From: Aromatoleum bremense
GTDB lineage: Bacteria; Pseudomonadota; Gammaproteobacteria; Burkholderiales; Rhodocyclaceae
Assembly: GCF_017894365.1 (NCBI RefSeq)
Contig: NZ_CP059467.1
Location: 3,658,001-3,722,000 of the forward strand
Reading direction: 5' to 3'
DNA: 64,000 nucleotides
Below the pieces are notes generated by a model that did not search any database, had not been told where the DNA came from, and worked only from the letters and a program-made list of their open reading frames with translations. Of the stretch, positions 23,039-32,619 are shown piece by piece. Numbering within the stretch: position 1 is the first letter of the stretch; every line of letters begins with the position of its first letter. The position numbers were made by a program, and so were the translations under genes.

Positions 23039-24360
23039 CGCTTCGCGCCTAGTGGCGATGCCGGCGACTCCAGCGCCTGCAGTACGCGCGCGGCCGTGTC
23101 GACGCCCGAGCGCACCGCCGATTCGAGCGTAGCCGGATAGTCCGGGTCGAGATAGTCGCCGGCGAGCCACAGCCCGGCGATCGGCGTCTGCGGGCCGGGG
23201 CGGGCGAGGCCCGGGCGGCACGCGAAGGTCGCGCGTTTCTCGGTGATGACCTGCGACCATTCGGCCGCGGGCAGGCGGCGTTGCAACTGGCGTTCGAGCT
23301 GCGCATGCACCGCGAGTGCGAGCGCTTCGCGCGACAGCGCCTCGTGTGCGCCGTGCGCGCTGATCACGCAGGCGATGAGGCCAGCCGGGCCGCCGAGCCG
23401 GCCGCGGTCGAAAGCCCACTGCGCGGGGCCGTCGGCGAGGCCGATCATCACGTGCGCGAGCCGCAGCGGCTTGCCGAGCGCGAGGTACACGGTCGTGATC
23501 GGTTCGCTCGGCAGCGCGTCGATCTTTGCTGCGAGCCGGCTGCAGCCGTCGAGCGGGGCGAGCAGCGCCGCGGCGTGATGCGGCGCGGCGGCGACGACGA
23601 CGTGCGCGTAGCGCTGGTCGGCCGGATCGCCTTCGAGGCGGGATCCGCCGGCGACGGGGCGGATCGCCTCGACCGCGGTGCCGGTGCGCAGCTTGCCGCG
23701 CCGCACGGCCAGATAGCGCGCCGCCGGCACCGGGAAGAGTTCCGACAGGTCGACGCGCGGGATCAGCAGCTCGCTCGCCGACGCTCCCGCCGCGAGGCTG
23801 TCGCGCAGGACGCTCGCGAAGACCTGCGCCGACGCCTCGGCGACCGGCGTGTTCAGTGCTGCGACGCACAGCGGCTCCCACACCAGGCGCGACAGCCGCT
23901 CCGGCTGGCGCGTGTCGTGCAGCAGCCGCTCAACCGTCAGCTGCGCGTCGACGCGGAAACGCTGTTTTTTGAGGAAGCGCATCAGCCGCAGCATCGCGAG
24001 CCGGTCCGCCCAGCCCAGCCCGGTCGCGCGGAGCAGGCCGACCGCCAGATGCAGCGGTGCCGGCAGCCGGGCCGCCTGCAGGTGCAGGTGGCCGGGGGTG
24101 TGCAGCGTCAGCGGCAGGTGTTCGAGCAGTTTCGGCGAGCCGCCGGTCAGGCGCAGCAGGCGCGTGAGTTCGGTGTACGCGCCGATCAGGATGTGTTGGC
24201 CGTTATCGACGCGCCAGCCGTCCTTCGCGACGACCCGCGCGCGCCCGCCCAAGGTGTGCGAACGCTCGAACACCGTCACCGGCACATGCCGCCGCGCGAG
24301 CTCGACCGCGCACGCGAGGCCCGCGTAGCCGGCGCCGACGATCGCGACGGGCTGCGTCAC
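23035..24360 (-). CDS. hpnE: Hydroxysqualene dehydroxylase HpnE
   Basis: A 441-residue FAD-dependent amine-oxidoreductase-like enzyme. The dinucleotide-binding motif VAIVGAGYAGLACAVELA is at the N-terminus, followed by the ERSHTLGGRARV segment. The C-terminal FAD motif is GLWLAGDYLDPDYPATLESA. HpnE converts hydroxysqualene to squalene, the last step of the HpnCDE route. It is the third gene of hpnC-hpnD-hpnE on the minus strand, 34 bases after hpnD. Length fits the family. Confidence 0.94.
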
Positions 24361-24394
24361 GCCGCGGCCGTCGCCGGTTCGCCCGCGCTGCGCG

Positions 24395-25228
24395 TCACGC
24401 CCTGACCCACGTCGAGCCGGCGATCCAGATCTTCCTCACCGGCGTCAGCGACGTGCGCCGGTCGAGCACCTGGAAGCCGTCGCGCGCGATCTCGTCGAGC
24501 AACGTGCGATAGATCGCCGCCATCACCAGGCCGGGCCGCTGGGCCTTGCGATCGACCGCGGGCAGGTGCTGGAACGCCTGGTCGTAGAACTTGCGCGCCC
24601 GTTCGGCCTGGAATTGCATCAGCGCGCGGAAGTTGTCGCCGCCGTGTCCTTCGAGGATCTGGCTCGCCGGCACCTTGAAGCGCTGCAGGTCCTCGATCGG
24701 CAGATAGATCCGCCCGCGCCGCGCGTCCTCGCCGACGTCGCGGATGATGTTCGTGAGCTGCAGCGCGATGCCCAGGTCGTGCGCGTACTTCAGCGTCTGG
24801 CGGTCCTGGTAGCCGAAGATCTCGGCCGCGAGCAGGCCGACGACGCTCGCCGCGCGGTAGCAGTACAGCTGCAGACCCTTGAAATCGAGGTAGCGCGTCT
24901 GCCGCAGGTCCATCTCCATGCCGTCGATGACCTCGAACATCTGCTCGCGCGGCAGATTGAAGCGGGCAAGCACGTCCTTCAGCGCGAGGCCGACCGGATG
25001 GCTCGGGTCGCCGGCATACACCCGCGCGATCTCCTGGCGCCACCAGTCGAGCGTGTTCTGTGCGATCTGCATGTCGTTGCATTCGTCGACGACGTCGTCG
25101 ACCTCGCGGCAAAACGCATACAGCGCCATGATCGCCTGCCGCCGCTCGGGCGGCAGGAACAGGAAGCTGTAATAGAAGCTGGAACCACTTTTTGCGGCCC
25201 GGTCCTGGCAGTACTCGTGAGGGGTCAT
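24395..25228 (-). CDS. hpnD: Presqualene diphosphate synthase HpnD
   Basis: A 277-residue squalene/phytoene synthase-family enzyme. The first Asp-rich motif is CREVDDVVDEC and the second NIIRDVGEDARRGR, which bind Mg-diphosphate. The segment YCYRAASVVGLL is typical of the family. HpnD condenses two farnesyl diphosphates to presqualene diphosphate, which HpnC rearranges. It is preceded by hpnC with 6 bases between them, and its start ATG is at 25228. Confidence 0.94.
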   Translation of the reverse strand: MTPHEYCQDRAAKSGSSFYYSFLFLPPERRQAIMALYAFCREVDDVVDECNDMQIAQNTLDWWRQEIARVYAGDPSHPVGLALKDVLARFNLPREQMFEVIDGMEMDLRQTRYLDFKGLQLYCYRAASVVGLLAAEIFGYQDRQTLKYAHDLGIALQLTNIIRDVGEDARRGRIYLPIEDLQRFKVPASQILEGHGGDNFRALMQFQAERARKFYDQAFQHLPAVDRKAQRPGLVMAAIYRTLLDEIARDGFQVLDRRTSLTPVRKIWIAGSTWVRA

Positions 25229-25234
25229 GGGCGG

Positions 25235-26068
25235 TTATCCGATTCCTTCATATCGCAGGGCGCGCCACGCGAGCCGCGGCCAGTCGCTGCGGCCGAGCGT
25301 CGGGCGGCGGTGGAACACGTCGTAGTCCGCCGCTTCGATCAGTTCGAGGATGCGCAGGCCGCCGGCGACCATCAGGCGCAGCTCCCAGCCGATGCGGCCC
25401 GGCAGGCGGCGTGCGAGCGGCGCGCCTTCGAGCATCGTCGCGCGCGCGCGCTGCACCTCGAACGCCATCAGCGCGCGCCACCGCTCGTCACAGCGGCCGG
25501 CGTCGATGTCCGCCTCGCCGACGCCGAAGCGCGCGAGGTCGTCCTGCGGCACGTAGATGCGGCGCTTCGCCCAGTCGACCGCGACGTCCTGCCAGAAGTT
25601 GATCAGCTGCAGGCTGGTGCAGATCCTGTCCGACAGCCGCAGGTTGTCCGCCGTTGCCGCGCCGTAGAGATGCAGCAGCAGGCGCCCGACCGGGTTTGCC
25701 GAGCGGCGGCAATAATCGCCCAGCTCGGCGAAGTTGGCGTAGCGCGTCTTGCCGACGTCCTGGCCGAACGCGTCGAGGAGGTCGCGGAACAGCGGCAGCG
25801 GCAGCGCGTGGGCGCGGATGTTGCGGGCGAGGCGGTCGAACATCGGCGCGAGCCCGGCATCGCGGGGCGGCGCGCCGCGCCCGATCGCGTCGAGTTCGAG
25901 GCGGTAGTCGTTGAGCCGCGCGAGCCGCGCAATCGCCGGCGCGTCGCCTTCGTCGGCGATGTCGTCGGCGCTGCGGGCGAACGCGTAAATGGCTTCCACC
26001 GGCTCGCGCAAACGGGCCGGAAGCAGCAGCGACGCGACAGGAAAGTTCTCGTAGTGATCGACGGGCAT
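25235..26068 (-). CDS. hpnC: Hydroxysqualene synthase HpnC
   Basis: A 277-residue squalene-synthase-family enzyme converting presqualene diphosphate to hydroxysqualene. It starts MPVDHYENFPVASLLLP; motifs are ARSADDIADEGDA and NFWQDVAVDWAKRR, with YCRRSANPVGRLLLHLYG between. It is the first gene of hpnCDE. Squalene made here feeds hopanoids that stiffen membranes; the cyclase (shc) is not in this window. The region upstream (26069-26327) holds no clear gene but a 15-bp tandem repeat. Confidence 0.93.
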   Translation of the reverse strand: MPVDHYENFPVASLLLPARLREPVEAIYAFARSADDIADEGDAPAIARLARLNDYRLELDAIGRGAPPRDAGLAPMFDRLARNIRAHALPLPLFRDLLDAFGQDVGKTRYANFAELGDYCRRSANPVGRLLLHLYGAATADNLRLSDRICTSLQLINFWQDVAVDWAKRRIYVPQDDLARFGVGEADIDAGRCDERWRALMAFEVQRARATMLEGAPLARRLPGRIGWELRLMVAGGLRILELIEAADYDVFHRRPTLGRSDWPRLAWRALRYEGIG

Positions 26069-26113
26069 GGCGGGGCGCCGGGAGTATACGCGATCGGCGT
26101 GGCGCCTTCCGGT

Positions 26114-26158
26114 GTTCGGCGCCCATTTGTTCGGCGCCTATTTGTTCGGCGCCTATTT
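26114..26158. repeat. 15-bp tandem repeat, three copies
   Basis: Three consecutive copies of a unit of the form GTTCGGCGCCTATTT (the first copy has CCATTT in place of CTATTT). They lie between the divergent starts of hpnC and the ABC ATPase gene. The unit contains the palindrome GGCGCC, so a binding array for a regulator is possible; nothing in the window shows this. Confidence 0.85.
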
Positions 26159-26327
26159 GTTCGATTCGCCCCCGCGTTGCCTGCCGCATCGACCGGACAG
26201 CAGGGCGACAAGCACCGCCGTTCGGATTATTGTTCAGGGCTGCATGCGAGCGGCGTGTCCCGCGACGGAGGCGGGAGCCGAAGCGGGAGCGGGCGGCATT
26301 TTTCGTCAATGAGGGGGCGCTGAATCG

Positions 26328-27005
<678 letters not shown>

Positions 27006-27070
27006 GCGCTTCGCCGGGCCGCCCCAAGAAGCGCTCAGTCCCGCTTGGCGGGGTGGAGTGGGGGTTTGGC

Positions 27071-27146
27071 GGAGCACTGCTCCGCGCCTGCGGAACGGGC
27101 CGGCTGTGCAAAGCCGGCCCTCCCGCGCGTAGCGCGAGGGTGCTCC
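27071..27146 (+). promoter_or_regulatory. Cluster of hairpins in the ATPase-permease gap, reaching the permease ribosome site
   Basis: Three inverted repeats lie in the last 77 bases before the permease ATG (27148). GGAGCACTGCTCC is at 27071-27083. GGGCCGGC and GCCGGCCC enclose an 8-base loop at 27097-27120. CGCGC-GTA-GCGCG is at 27124-27136. The probable ribosome site GAGGG (27136-27140) borders the third hairpin, and GTGCTCC (27140-27146) is complementary to GGAGCAC (27071-27077), so alternative folds could expose or hide the site. A repeated element unrelated to regulation is also possible. Confidence 0.5.
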
Positions 27147-27147
27147 A

Positions 27148-29664
27148 ATGAGCGCCGGGCTGCGCCACGTGTTCCTCGCGAGCCTCGCGCGGCGGCGGCT
27201 CGCGACCGCGCTGTCGCTGCTCGCGATCGCGCTCGGCGTCGCGCTCGGCCTTGCGGTGCAGCTGATCCACGGTGCGGCGCTCGACGAATTCGGCCGCGGC
27301 ATGCGTCTCGTCGCTGGCGAAGCGGACCTGCAGGTGATGGGCCCGCGCACAGGATTCGACGACGCGGTCTACGTCCTGCTCGCGCAGCGCCCCGAAGTGG
27401 CCGACGCCAGCCCGATCCTCGAAGTGGAGGCGTCGTTGCCGCAGCGCGACGACTCCTTGCGCGTGTTCGGCGTCGACGCGCTGCGCGTGCGGCGCGTCCA
27501 GCCCGCGCTGACGCCGGTGCCCGATGCGGAGGCTGCTGGCGAATTCGACATCTTCGCCGCGGACGCGGTGTTCCTCAGCCCCGCCGCGCAGGCCGCGCCC
27601 GCCCTCACACTGGGCGCGGGCGGCACGCTCGCGGTGCTCGCCGGTCCGCGCGAGGAACACCTGCGCATCCTCGGCAGCGTCCCCGGCGCCGGCCGCGGCC
27701 AGCGCCTCGCGGTCATGGACATCGCCGCCGCGCAGCGGCTGTTCGACCAGGTCGGGCGCGTCACGCGCATCGACCTGCGCCTCGCGCAAGGCGTCGACCG
27801 CGCCGCGGCGATCGACCGGCTGCGTCCGCTGCTGCCGGCCGGCGTCGAACTGCTCGCCCCCGAAGCCGCCGCGTCGCAGGTCGCCGGGCTGTCGCGCGCG
27901 TACCGCGTGAACCTCACGATGCTCGCCGCGATCGCGCTGCTGACGGGCGGCTTCCTCGTGTTCTCGACGCAGCTGCTGTCGGTCGTGCGCCGGCGCCAGG
28001 AGCTCGCGTTCCTGCGCGCGCTCGGCCTCGACCGCCGCACGCTGCTGCGCGGCCTGCTCGCCGAAGGCGCAGTGCTCGGATTCGGCGGCGGGCTGGTCGG
28101 CGTCGCGCTCGGCTACGCGCTGAGCGGGCTCGCGTTCTCGATCGTTGGCGCGGACCTCGGCGCCGGCTATTTCGAGGGCGTCGAACCCGGCCTGCGCTTC
28201 GAACCGCTCGCTACCGCAGCCTATCTCCTGCTCGGCGTCGCGGCCGGCGTCGCGGGAGCGTGGCTGCCGGCGCGCGAAGCGTGCCGCGTCGCGCCGGCGC
28301 GGGCATTGCGCGCCGGCGACGACGTCGAAGTGTTCCGGGCGCGCCCGCGCGGGCCGGCTGCACTCGCGTCGCTGGGGCTCGCGCTGCTGCTGTGCCTGCT
28401 GCCGCCGCTCGGCGGCGTCCCGGTGTTCGGCTACGCGGCGATCGCGCTGATCCTCGCCGGCTCGGTGCTGGTCCTGCCGGCCGTCGTGCGGCTCGCGATG
28501 CGCGCCCTCGACGGGGGGCGTTTCGTCCTGCTGCGCCTCGCGCACGCCCGGCTCGCCGCCGCGCCCGGACAGGTCGTGGTCGCCGGGGCCGGCGTCGTCG
28601 CCAGCGTCGCGCTCGCCGCCGCGATGGCGATCATGGTGAGTTCGTTCCGCACCTCGGTCGACGACTGGCTGTCCGACGTGCTGCCCGCGGATCTCTATCT
28701 GCGCGCGTCCTCGTCGGGCGCGAGCGCGTTCCTGACGCCCGAGGTCATCGCCCAGGTCGCCGCGACGCCCGGCGTCTCGTCGGTGCAGCCGGTGCGTTTC
28801 GACACGCTGCGTCTCGACGAGGCGCAGTTTCCGGTGACGCTGATCGCCCGCCCCGTCGCCGAGGGCGCCCCGGTGCCGCTCGTCGAAGGCGACGCCGCCA
28901 GCGTGCGCGGAGCCGATGGCCTGCCGCCCGCGTGGGTGACCGAAGCGATGGCCGATCTTTTCCGCCTCGCCGTCGGCGACACGCTGTCGCTGCCGCTCGG
29001 CGGCGCGCCGCATCGCTTCCGCGTCGCCGGCGTGTGGCGCGATTACGCGCGCCAGCACGGCGCCGTGCTCGTCGAGCTCGCCGACTACCGGGCGCTGACC
29101 AACGACTTCCGCTCGAACAACGTCGCGATCCGCGTCGCTCCCGGTGTGCAGGCGGAAGCGGTCGCCGCGGCGCTGCAGGCGCAGTTCGACGGACGGAACT
29201 TCGAGCTCGCCGCGCCGGGCGAGATCCGGGCGACGACGCTGGCGGTTTTCGACCGCACGTTCCTCGTCACCTACCTGATGGAAGCCGTCGCGATCCTGAT
29301 CGGCCTGTTCGGCGTCAGCACCAGCTTTGCCGCGCTCGCCACCGCGCGGCGCAAGGAGTTCGGCATGCTGCGCCACTTGGGTCTGACGCGGCGCGACATC
29401 GGCCGGCTGCTCGCGCTCGAAGGGGCGCTCGGCGCGGCGGTCGGCGTCGCGGTCGGCATGGCGGCGGGCGGCGCGGTCGCGCTGGTGCTGGTCGAAGTCG
29501 TCAATCGCCAGAGCTTTCACTGGAGCATGGATATCCGGCTGCCGCTGGCGGCGCTCGCCGCGTTCGCCGTCGCGCTGGTGCTGCTCGCCGCCGTCGCCGC
29601 GCGCTTGTCGGGCTATCAGGCGATGCGCCAGTCGGCGGTGCTCGCAGTACGGGAGGATTGGTGA
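27148..29664 (+). CDS. ABC transporter permease with two FtsX domains
   Basis: An 838-residue inner-membrane permease. A first TM helix lies at about residues 18-38, a periplasmic domain follows, and a block of three helices at about 250-380 forms the first FtsX domain. A second set of helices begins at about 405, then a second periplasmic domain, and the C-terminal FtsX block (about 700-830) ends with YQAMRQSAVLAVREDW. This duplicated layout matches MacB-like/predicted lysophospholipase-export permeases (YbbP, COG3127-like). Its stop overlaps the next start by one base (TGATG). It forms a unit with the ATPase at 26328 and the lipocalin-like protein at 29664. Confidence 0.85.
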   Translation: MSAGLRHVFLASLARRRLATALSLLAIALGVALGLAVQLIHGAALDEFGRGMRLVAGEADLQVMGPRTGFDDAVYVLLAQRPEVADASPILEVEASLPQRDDSLRVFGVDALRVRRVQPALTPVPDAEAAGEFDIFAADAVFLSPAAQAAPALTLGAGGTLAVLAGPREEHLRILGSVPGAGRGQRLAVMDIAAAQRLFDQVGRVTRIDLRLAQGVDRAAAIDRLRPLLPAGVELLAPEAAASQVAGLSRAYRVNLTMLAAIALLTGGFLVFSTQLLSVVRRRQELAFLRALGLDRRTLLRGLLAEGAVLGFGGGLVGVALGYALSGLAFSIVGADLGAGYFEGVEPGLRFEPLATAAYLLLGVAAGVAGAWLPAREACRVAPARALRAGDDVEVFRARPRGPAALASLGLALLLCLLPPLGGVPVFGYAAIALILAGSVLVLPAVVRLAMRALDGGRFVLLRLAHARLAAAPGQVVVAGAGVVASVALAAAMAIMVSSFRTSVDDWLSDVLPADLYLRASSSGASAFLTPEVIAQVAATPGVSSVQPVRFDTLRLDEAQFPVTLIARPVAEGAPVPLVEGDAASVRGADGLPPAWVTEAMADLFRLAVGDTLSLPLGGAPHRFRVAGVWRDYARQHGAVLVELADYRALTNDFRSNNVAIRVAPGVQAEAVAAALQAQFDGRNFELAAPGEIRATTLAVFDRTFLVTYLMEAVAILIGLFGVSTSFAALATARRKEFGMLRHLGLTRRDIGRLLALEGALGAAVGVAVGMAAGGAVALVLVEVVNRQSFHWSMDIRLPLAALAAFAVALVLLAAVAARLSGYQAMRQSAVLAVREDW

Positions 29665-30770
29665 TGCGCGCCTATGTTGCCGCGGCGCTGCTGTGGCTCG
29701 CGTCGGGCCTGTCGGCCGCGCCGCCGGCGCAGAGCGGGAGCGGGAGCAATAACGAGAGCGATCCGCCCGGCTATCCGCCGGTCGTCGCCGGCCGCCCGCT
29801 GCAGTTTCCCGCCGACCACGGCGCGCACCCCGATTACCGCACCGAGTGGTGGTACGTGACTGGCTGGGTCACGGACGAGGACGGCGTCGAGCGCGGCTTC
29901 CAGGTCACGTTCTTTCGCGTGCGCACGCGCATCGGCGAGGACAACCCGAGCCGCTTCGCGCCGCGCCAGCTGATCCTCGCGCACGCCGCGGTCGCCGATC
30001 CCGCCGAAGGCCGGCTGCTGCACGCCGAACGCGGCGAGCGCGCGCTCGACCCGCTCGCCGGCGCCGCCACCGGGCACACCCGCGCGTGGGTCGGCGAGTG
30101 GGCGCTCGAATGGTCGCAGGACCATTACCGCGCCTCGGTCGACGCCGACAGCTTCGCCTACGACCTGCGCTTCGACCCCGCCGGCCCGCCGCTGCCCAAC
30201 GGCCAGGACGGTTTCAGCCAGAAGGCGCCCGACCCGCGGCACGCGAGCTATTACTACAGCCGTCCGCAGCTCGGCGTGAGCGGCAGCCTGCGCGTGCGGG
30301 GCAAGACGCACCGCGTCGCCGGCCACGCGTGGCTGGACCACGAATGGTCGAGCGCCTACCTGCCGGAAAAGGCGCGCGGCTGGGACTGGATCGGCATCAA
30401 CCTCTCCGACGGCGGTGCGCTGATGGCGTTTCGCATGCGCACCGCCGCAGGCGAAGCGATGTGGACCGCCGGCACGCTGCGCCGCGGCAACGGCGCCCCG
30501 CGTGCGCTCGCCCCCGGGCAGGTCGCGTTCATCCCCGGGCGGCGCTGGCGCTCGCCGCGCACCGGCACCGAATACCCGGTCGAATGGCAGCTCGACATCG
30601 ACGGCCGCCGCCTGCAGCTGCAGCCGCTGATGGACGACCAGGAACTCGACAGCCGCCGCACCACCGGCACCGTTTACTGGGAAGGCGCGGTGCGCCTTCT
30701 CGAAGACGGCCGCGAAATCGGCCGCGGCTACCTGGAGATGACGGGCTATGGCGAGCGCCTGAGAATGTAG
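29664..30770 (+). CDS. Secreted CrtC/AttH lipocalin-like protein
   Basis: A 368-residue protein with an N-terminal signal peptide (MRAYVAAALLWLASGLSAA). It belongs to the CrtC/AttH family, two lipocalin-like domains: the first begins near HPDYRTEWWYVTGW, with FQVTFFRVRTRIG; the second includes AGHAWLDHEWSSAYLP and WDWIGINLSDGGALMAFRM. CrtC-type proteins act as hydratases on carotenoid double bonds, but most AttH-like members have no known reaction. Its place behind an ATPase and permease suggests it works with that transporter at the membrane-periplasm face, perhaps on a lipid. The substrate is not visible. Confidence 0.85.
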   Translation: MRAYVAAALLWLASGLSAAPPAQSGSGSNNESDPPGYPPVVAGRPLQFPADHGAHPDYRTEWWYVTGWVTDEDGVERGFQVTFFRVRTRIGEDNPSRFAPRQLILAHAAVADPAEGRLLHAERGERALDPLAGAATGHTRAWVGEWALEWSQDHYRASVDADSFAYDLRFDPAGPPLPNGQDGFSQKAPDPRHASYYYSRPQLGVSGSLRVRGKTHRVAGHAWLDHEWSSAYLPEKARGWDWIGINLSDGGALMAFRMRTAAGEAMWTAGTLRRGNGAPRALAPGQVAFIPGRRWRSPRTGTEYPVEWQLDIDGRRLQLQPLMDDQELDSRRTTGTVYWEGAVRLLEDGREIGRGYLEMTGYGERLRM

Positions 30771-30804
30771 CCTCAATGTAACGTCGGCCATCCCCCCTTC
30801 TATG

Positions 30805-30810
30805 TATAAT
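30805..30810 (+). promoter_or_regulatory. -10 box TATAAT upstream of tRNA-Leu
   Basis: Perfect TATAAT ending 33 bases before the tRNA. A -35 match at normal spacing is weak. Position suits a stable-RNA promoter. Confidence 0.5.
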
Positions 30811-30843
30811 CCGCGCTCCGGGCGTCGTTCGAGCGCCTGGCGG

Positions 30844-30928
30844 GCGAGGGTGGCGGAATTGGTAGACGCACTGGATTTAGGTTCCAGCGCCGCAAGGCGT
30901 GAGAGTTCGAGTCTCTTCCCTCGCACCA
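30844..30928 (+). tRNA. tRNA-Leu (anticodon UAG)
   Basis: 85 nucleotides including an encoded CCA end. The acceptor arms GCGAGGG and CCCTCGC pair perfectly, followed by A-CCA. The anticodon stem CTGGA/TCCAG encloses TTTAGGT, giving anticodon TAG at 30878-30880. The long variable arm (CGCCGCAAGGCG type) and the GTTCGAGTC T-loop are those of a class II leucine tRNA. Confidence 0.97.
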
Positions 30929-30989
30929 CCCGGCTTTTCTGCATCCGCACCCGCATCCTTTCCCGTATTTTTTTCGACCCCCGCGCGGC

Positions 30990-31790
30990 ATGATCGACCT
31001 GCACTGCCACATGCTTCCGGGCATCGACGACGGGGCAACCGATCTTGCGACTGCGCTCGACATGGCGCGCATGGCCGCGGCCGACGGCATCACCACCGTG
31101 GCGTGCACGCCGCACATCTATCCGGGCATGTTCGACAACGACAGCGCCGGCATCGCCGCGGCGATCCACGCCCTGCAGCAGGAAATCGACGCCGCCGGAA
31201 TCCCCCTCCGGCTGACCTGCGGGGCCGACGCGCACGTCGCGCCGGAGCTGCTGTCGCGGCTCAAGGCGGGCAGCGTGCCGCGGCTGGGCGACAGCCGTTA
31301 TTTTCTCCTCGAGCCGCCGCATCACGTCGCGCCGCCGCGCTTCGAGGAATTCGTCTTCAATCTCCTCGCGTCCGGTTACGTCCCCGTCGTGACCCACCCG
31401 GAGCGGCTGACCTGGATCGAAAGCCACTACCCGATGTTCGGCGAACTCGTCCGCTCGGGGGCGTGGATGCAGGTGACCTCCGGCAGCCTCACCGGGCGCT
31501 TCGGCAAGGAGGCGAAATACTGGGGCGAGCGCATGCTCGACGAGGGCCTCGTGCATATTCTCGCGACCGACGCCCACAGCGCGCGCCGACGGCCCCCGCT
31601 GCTCGCCGAAGGGCGGGCCGCCGCCGAACGCCGGCTCGGCGCCGACGAGGCATGCAATTTGGTCGAGGTCCGGCCCGCGGGTATACTCCGCGACCTTTCG
31701 CCCGAGGAACTGCCGCCGTTGCCGCAAACCCGCCGTTCTTCGGCGAGCATGCGACCCGGCTTCTTCAACCGGCTGTTTCGACGGCATTAG
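30990..31790 (+). CDS. CpsB/YwqE-type PHP-domain tyrosine-protein phosphatase
   Basis: A 266-residue PHP-fold phosphatase. Metal-binding motifs are visible: IDLHCHMLPGIDDG at the N-terminus, CTPHIYPG, THPERLTWI and ATDAHSARRRPP. Such enzymes (CpsB, CapC, YwqE) dephosphorylate the C-terminal tyrosines of capsule/exopolysaccharide autokinases. The kinase target is probably the Wzc-type protein encoded two genes downstream. It opens the polysaccharide locus, directly after tRNA-Leu with 61 bases between them. The N-terminus agrees with the family start. Confidence 0.9.
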   Translation: MIDLHCHMLPGIDDGATDLATALDMARMAAADGITTVACTPHIYPGMFDNDSAGIAAAIHALQQEIDAAGIPLRLTCGADAHVAPELLSRLKAGSVPRLGDSRYFLLEPPHHVAPPRFEEFVFNLLASGYVPVVTHPERLTWIESHYPMFGELVRSGAWMQVTSGSLTGRFGKEAKYWGERMLDEGLVHILATDAHSARRRPPLLAEGRAAAERRLGADEACNLVEVRPAGILRDLSPEELPPLPQTRRSSASMRPGFFNRLFRRH

Positions 31791-31880
31791 CCTGCTTTGT
31801 CGAAAACGTCAGATTTTTCCGCGTCGGCCACAGGCTCTTGCCCTAGAGTCTCGGCTCCGTCGTCCGGGGAGTGGTTGTAA

Positions 31881-32585
31881 ATGCGTGTTTACCTTGCAGG
31901 CGTGATGTTGTCCTGCGCAATGATTTCGTCGTCCCCCGTTCATGCCCAGGCGACGTCCACGCCGGCGCCCGTGGCGTCGGTCCTCCCGTCGGCGGGCACC
32001 GCGCTCGACGATCCCGGTCCCCTGTTCGACGACTACTACATCGGGCCGTATGACCTGCTCGAAATCACCGTCTTCCAGGTAGAGGACCTGTCGCGCACGG
32101 TGCGCGTCAATGCGCGCGGCCTCATCGGGCTGCCGCTGATCGGCCAGGTCCAGGCTGCGGGGCTGAGCGCCCGCGTCGTCGAGGAGGAGATCGCGCGGCG
32201 CCTCACCGAGTGCTGCCTGCAGGACCCGCAGGTCACGATCTTCATCAAGGAGTTCGTCAGCCAGCGCGTGACCGTCGAAGGCGAGGTGACCAAGCCGGGC
32301 ATCTTCCCGCTGTCCGGGCGCACGTCGCTGCTGCAGGCCATCGCGCTCGCCGCCGGCGTCAGCGAGATCGCCGATATCAACCAGGTCAGCATCTTTCGCA
32401 CGCTCGCCGACGGCAACAAGGAGCAGCTGGTGTTCGACCTCGAAGCCGTGCGCTCCGGCAAGGTCGATGACCCGCTCATCCAGGGCAACGACGTCGTCGT
32501 CGTCGGCAGCTCGACGACCCGTTCGATGGTCAAAAGCGTGACCGGCACCCTGCGCGGCTTCATCGGCTTCGGCACCGTCCGCTAG
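31881..32585 (+). CDS. Polysaccharide export outer-membrane protein, Wza-like (OPX)
   Basis: A 234-residue export protein. The signal peptide is MRVYLAGVMLSCAMISSSPVHA, cleaved before QATS; there is no lipobox Cys, unlike E. coli Wza. The Poly_export domain contains DYYIGPYDLLEITVFQVEDL, and a SLBB domain follows (VTVEGEVTKPGIFPLSGRTS). It is shorter than Wza and may lack the transmembrane alpha-barrel helix, so the outer-membrane pore may need another protein. It lies between the PHP phosphatase and the Wzc-type kinase. Confidence 0.92.
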   Translation: MRVYLAGVMLSCAMISSSPVHAQATSTPAPVASVLPSAGTALDDPGPLFDDYYIGPYDLLEITVFQVEDLSRTVRVNARGLIGLPLIGQVQAAGLSARVVEEEIARRLTECCLQDPQVTIFIKEFVSQRVTVEGEVTKPGIFPLSGRTSLLQAIALAAGVSEIADINQVSIFRTLADGNKEQLVFDLEAVRSGKVDDPLIQGNDVVVVGSSTTRSMVKSVTGTLRGFIGFGTVR

Positions 32586-32619
32586 TCTTCCGAACAATTC
32601 GCAAAAAAAATCCCCGGAA

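Noticed and set aside
31791..31880. JUMPstart/ops element before the Wza-like gene
   Set aside because: No GGCGGTAG or JUMPstart-like sequence was found there or before the other glycan genes.
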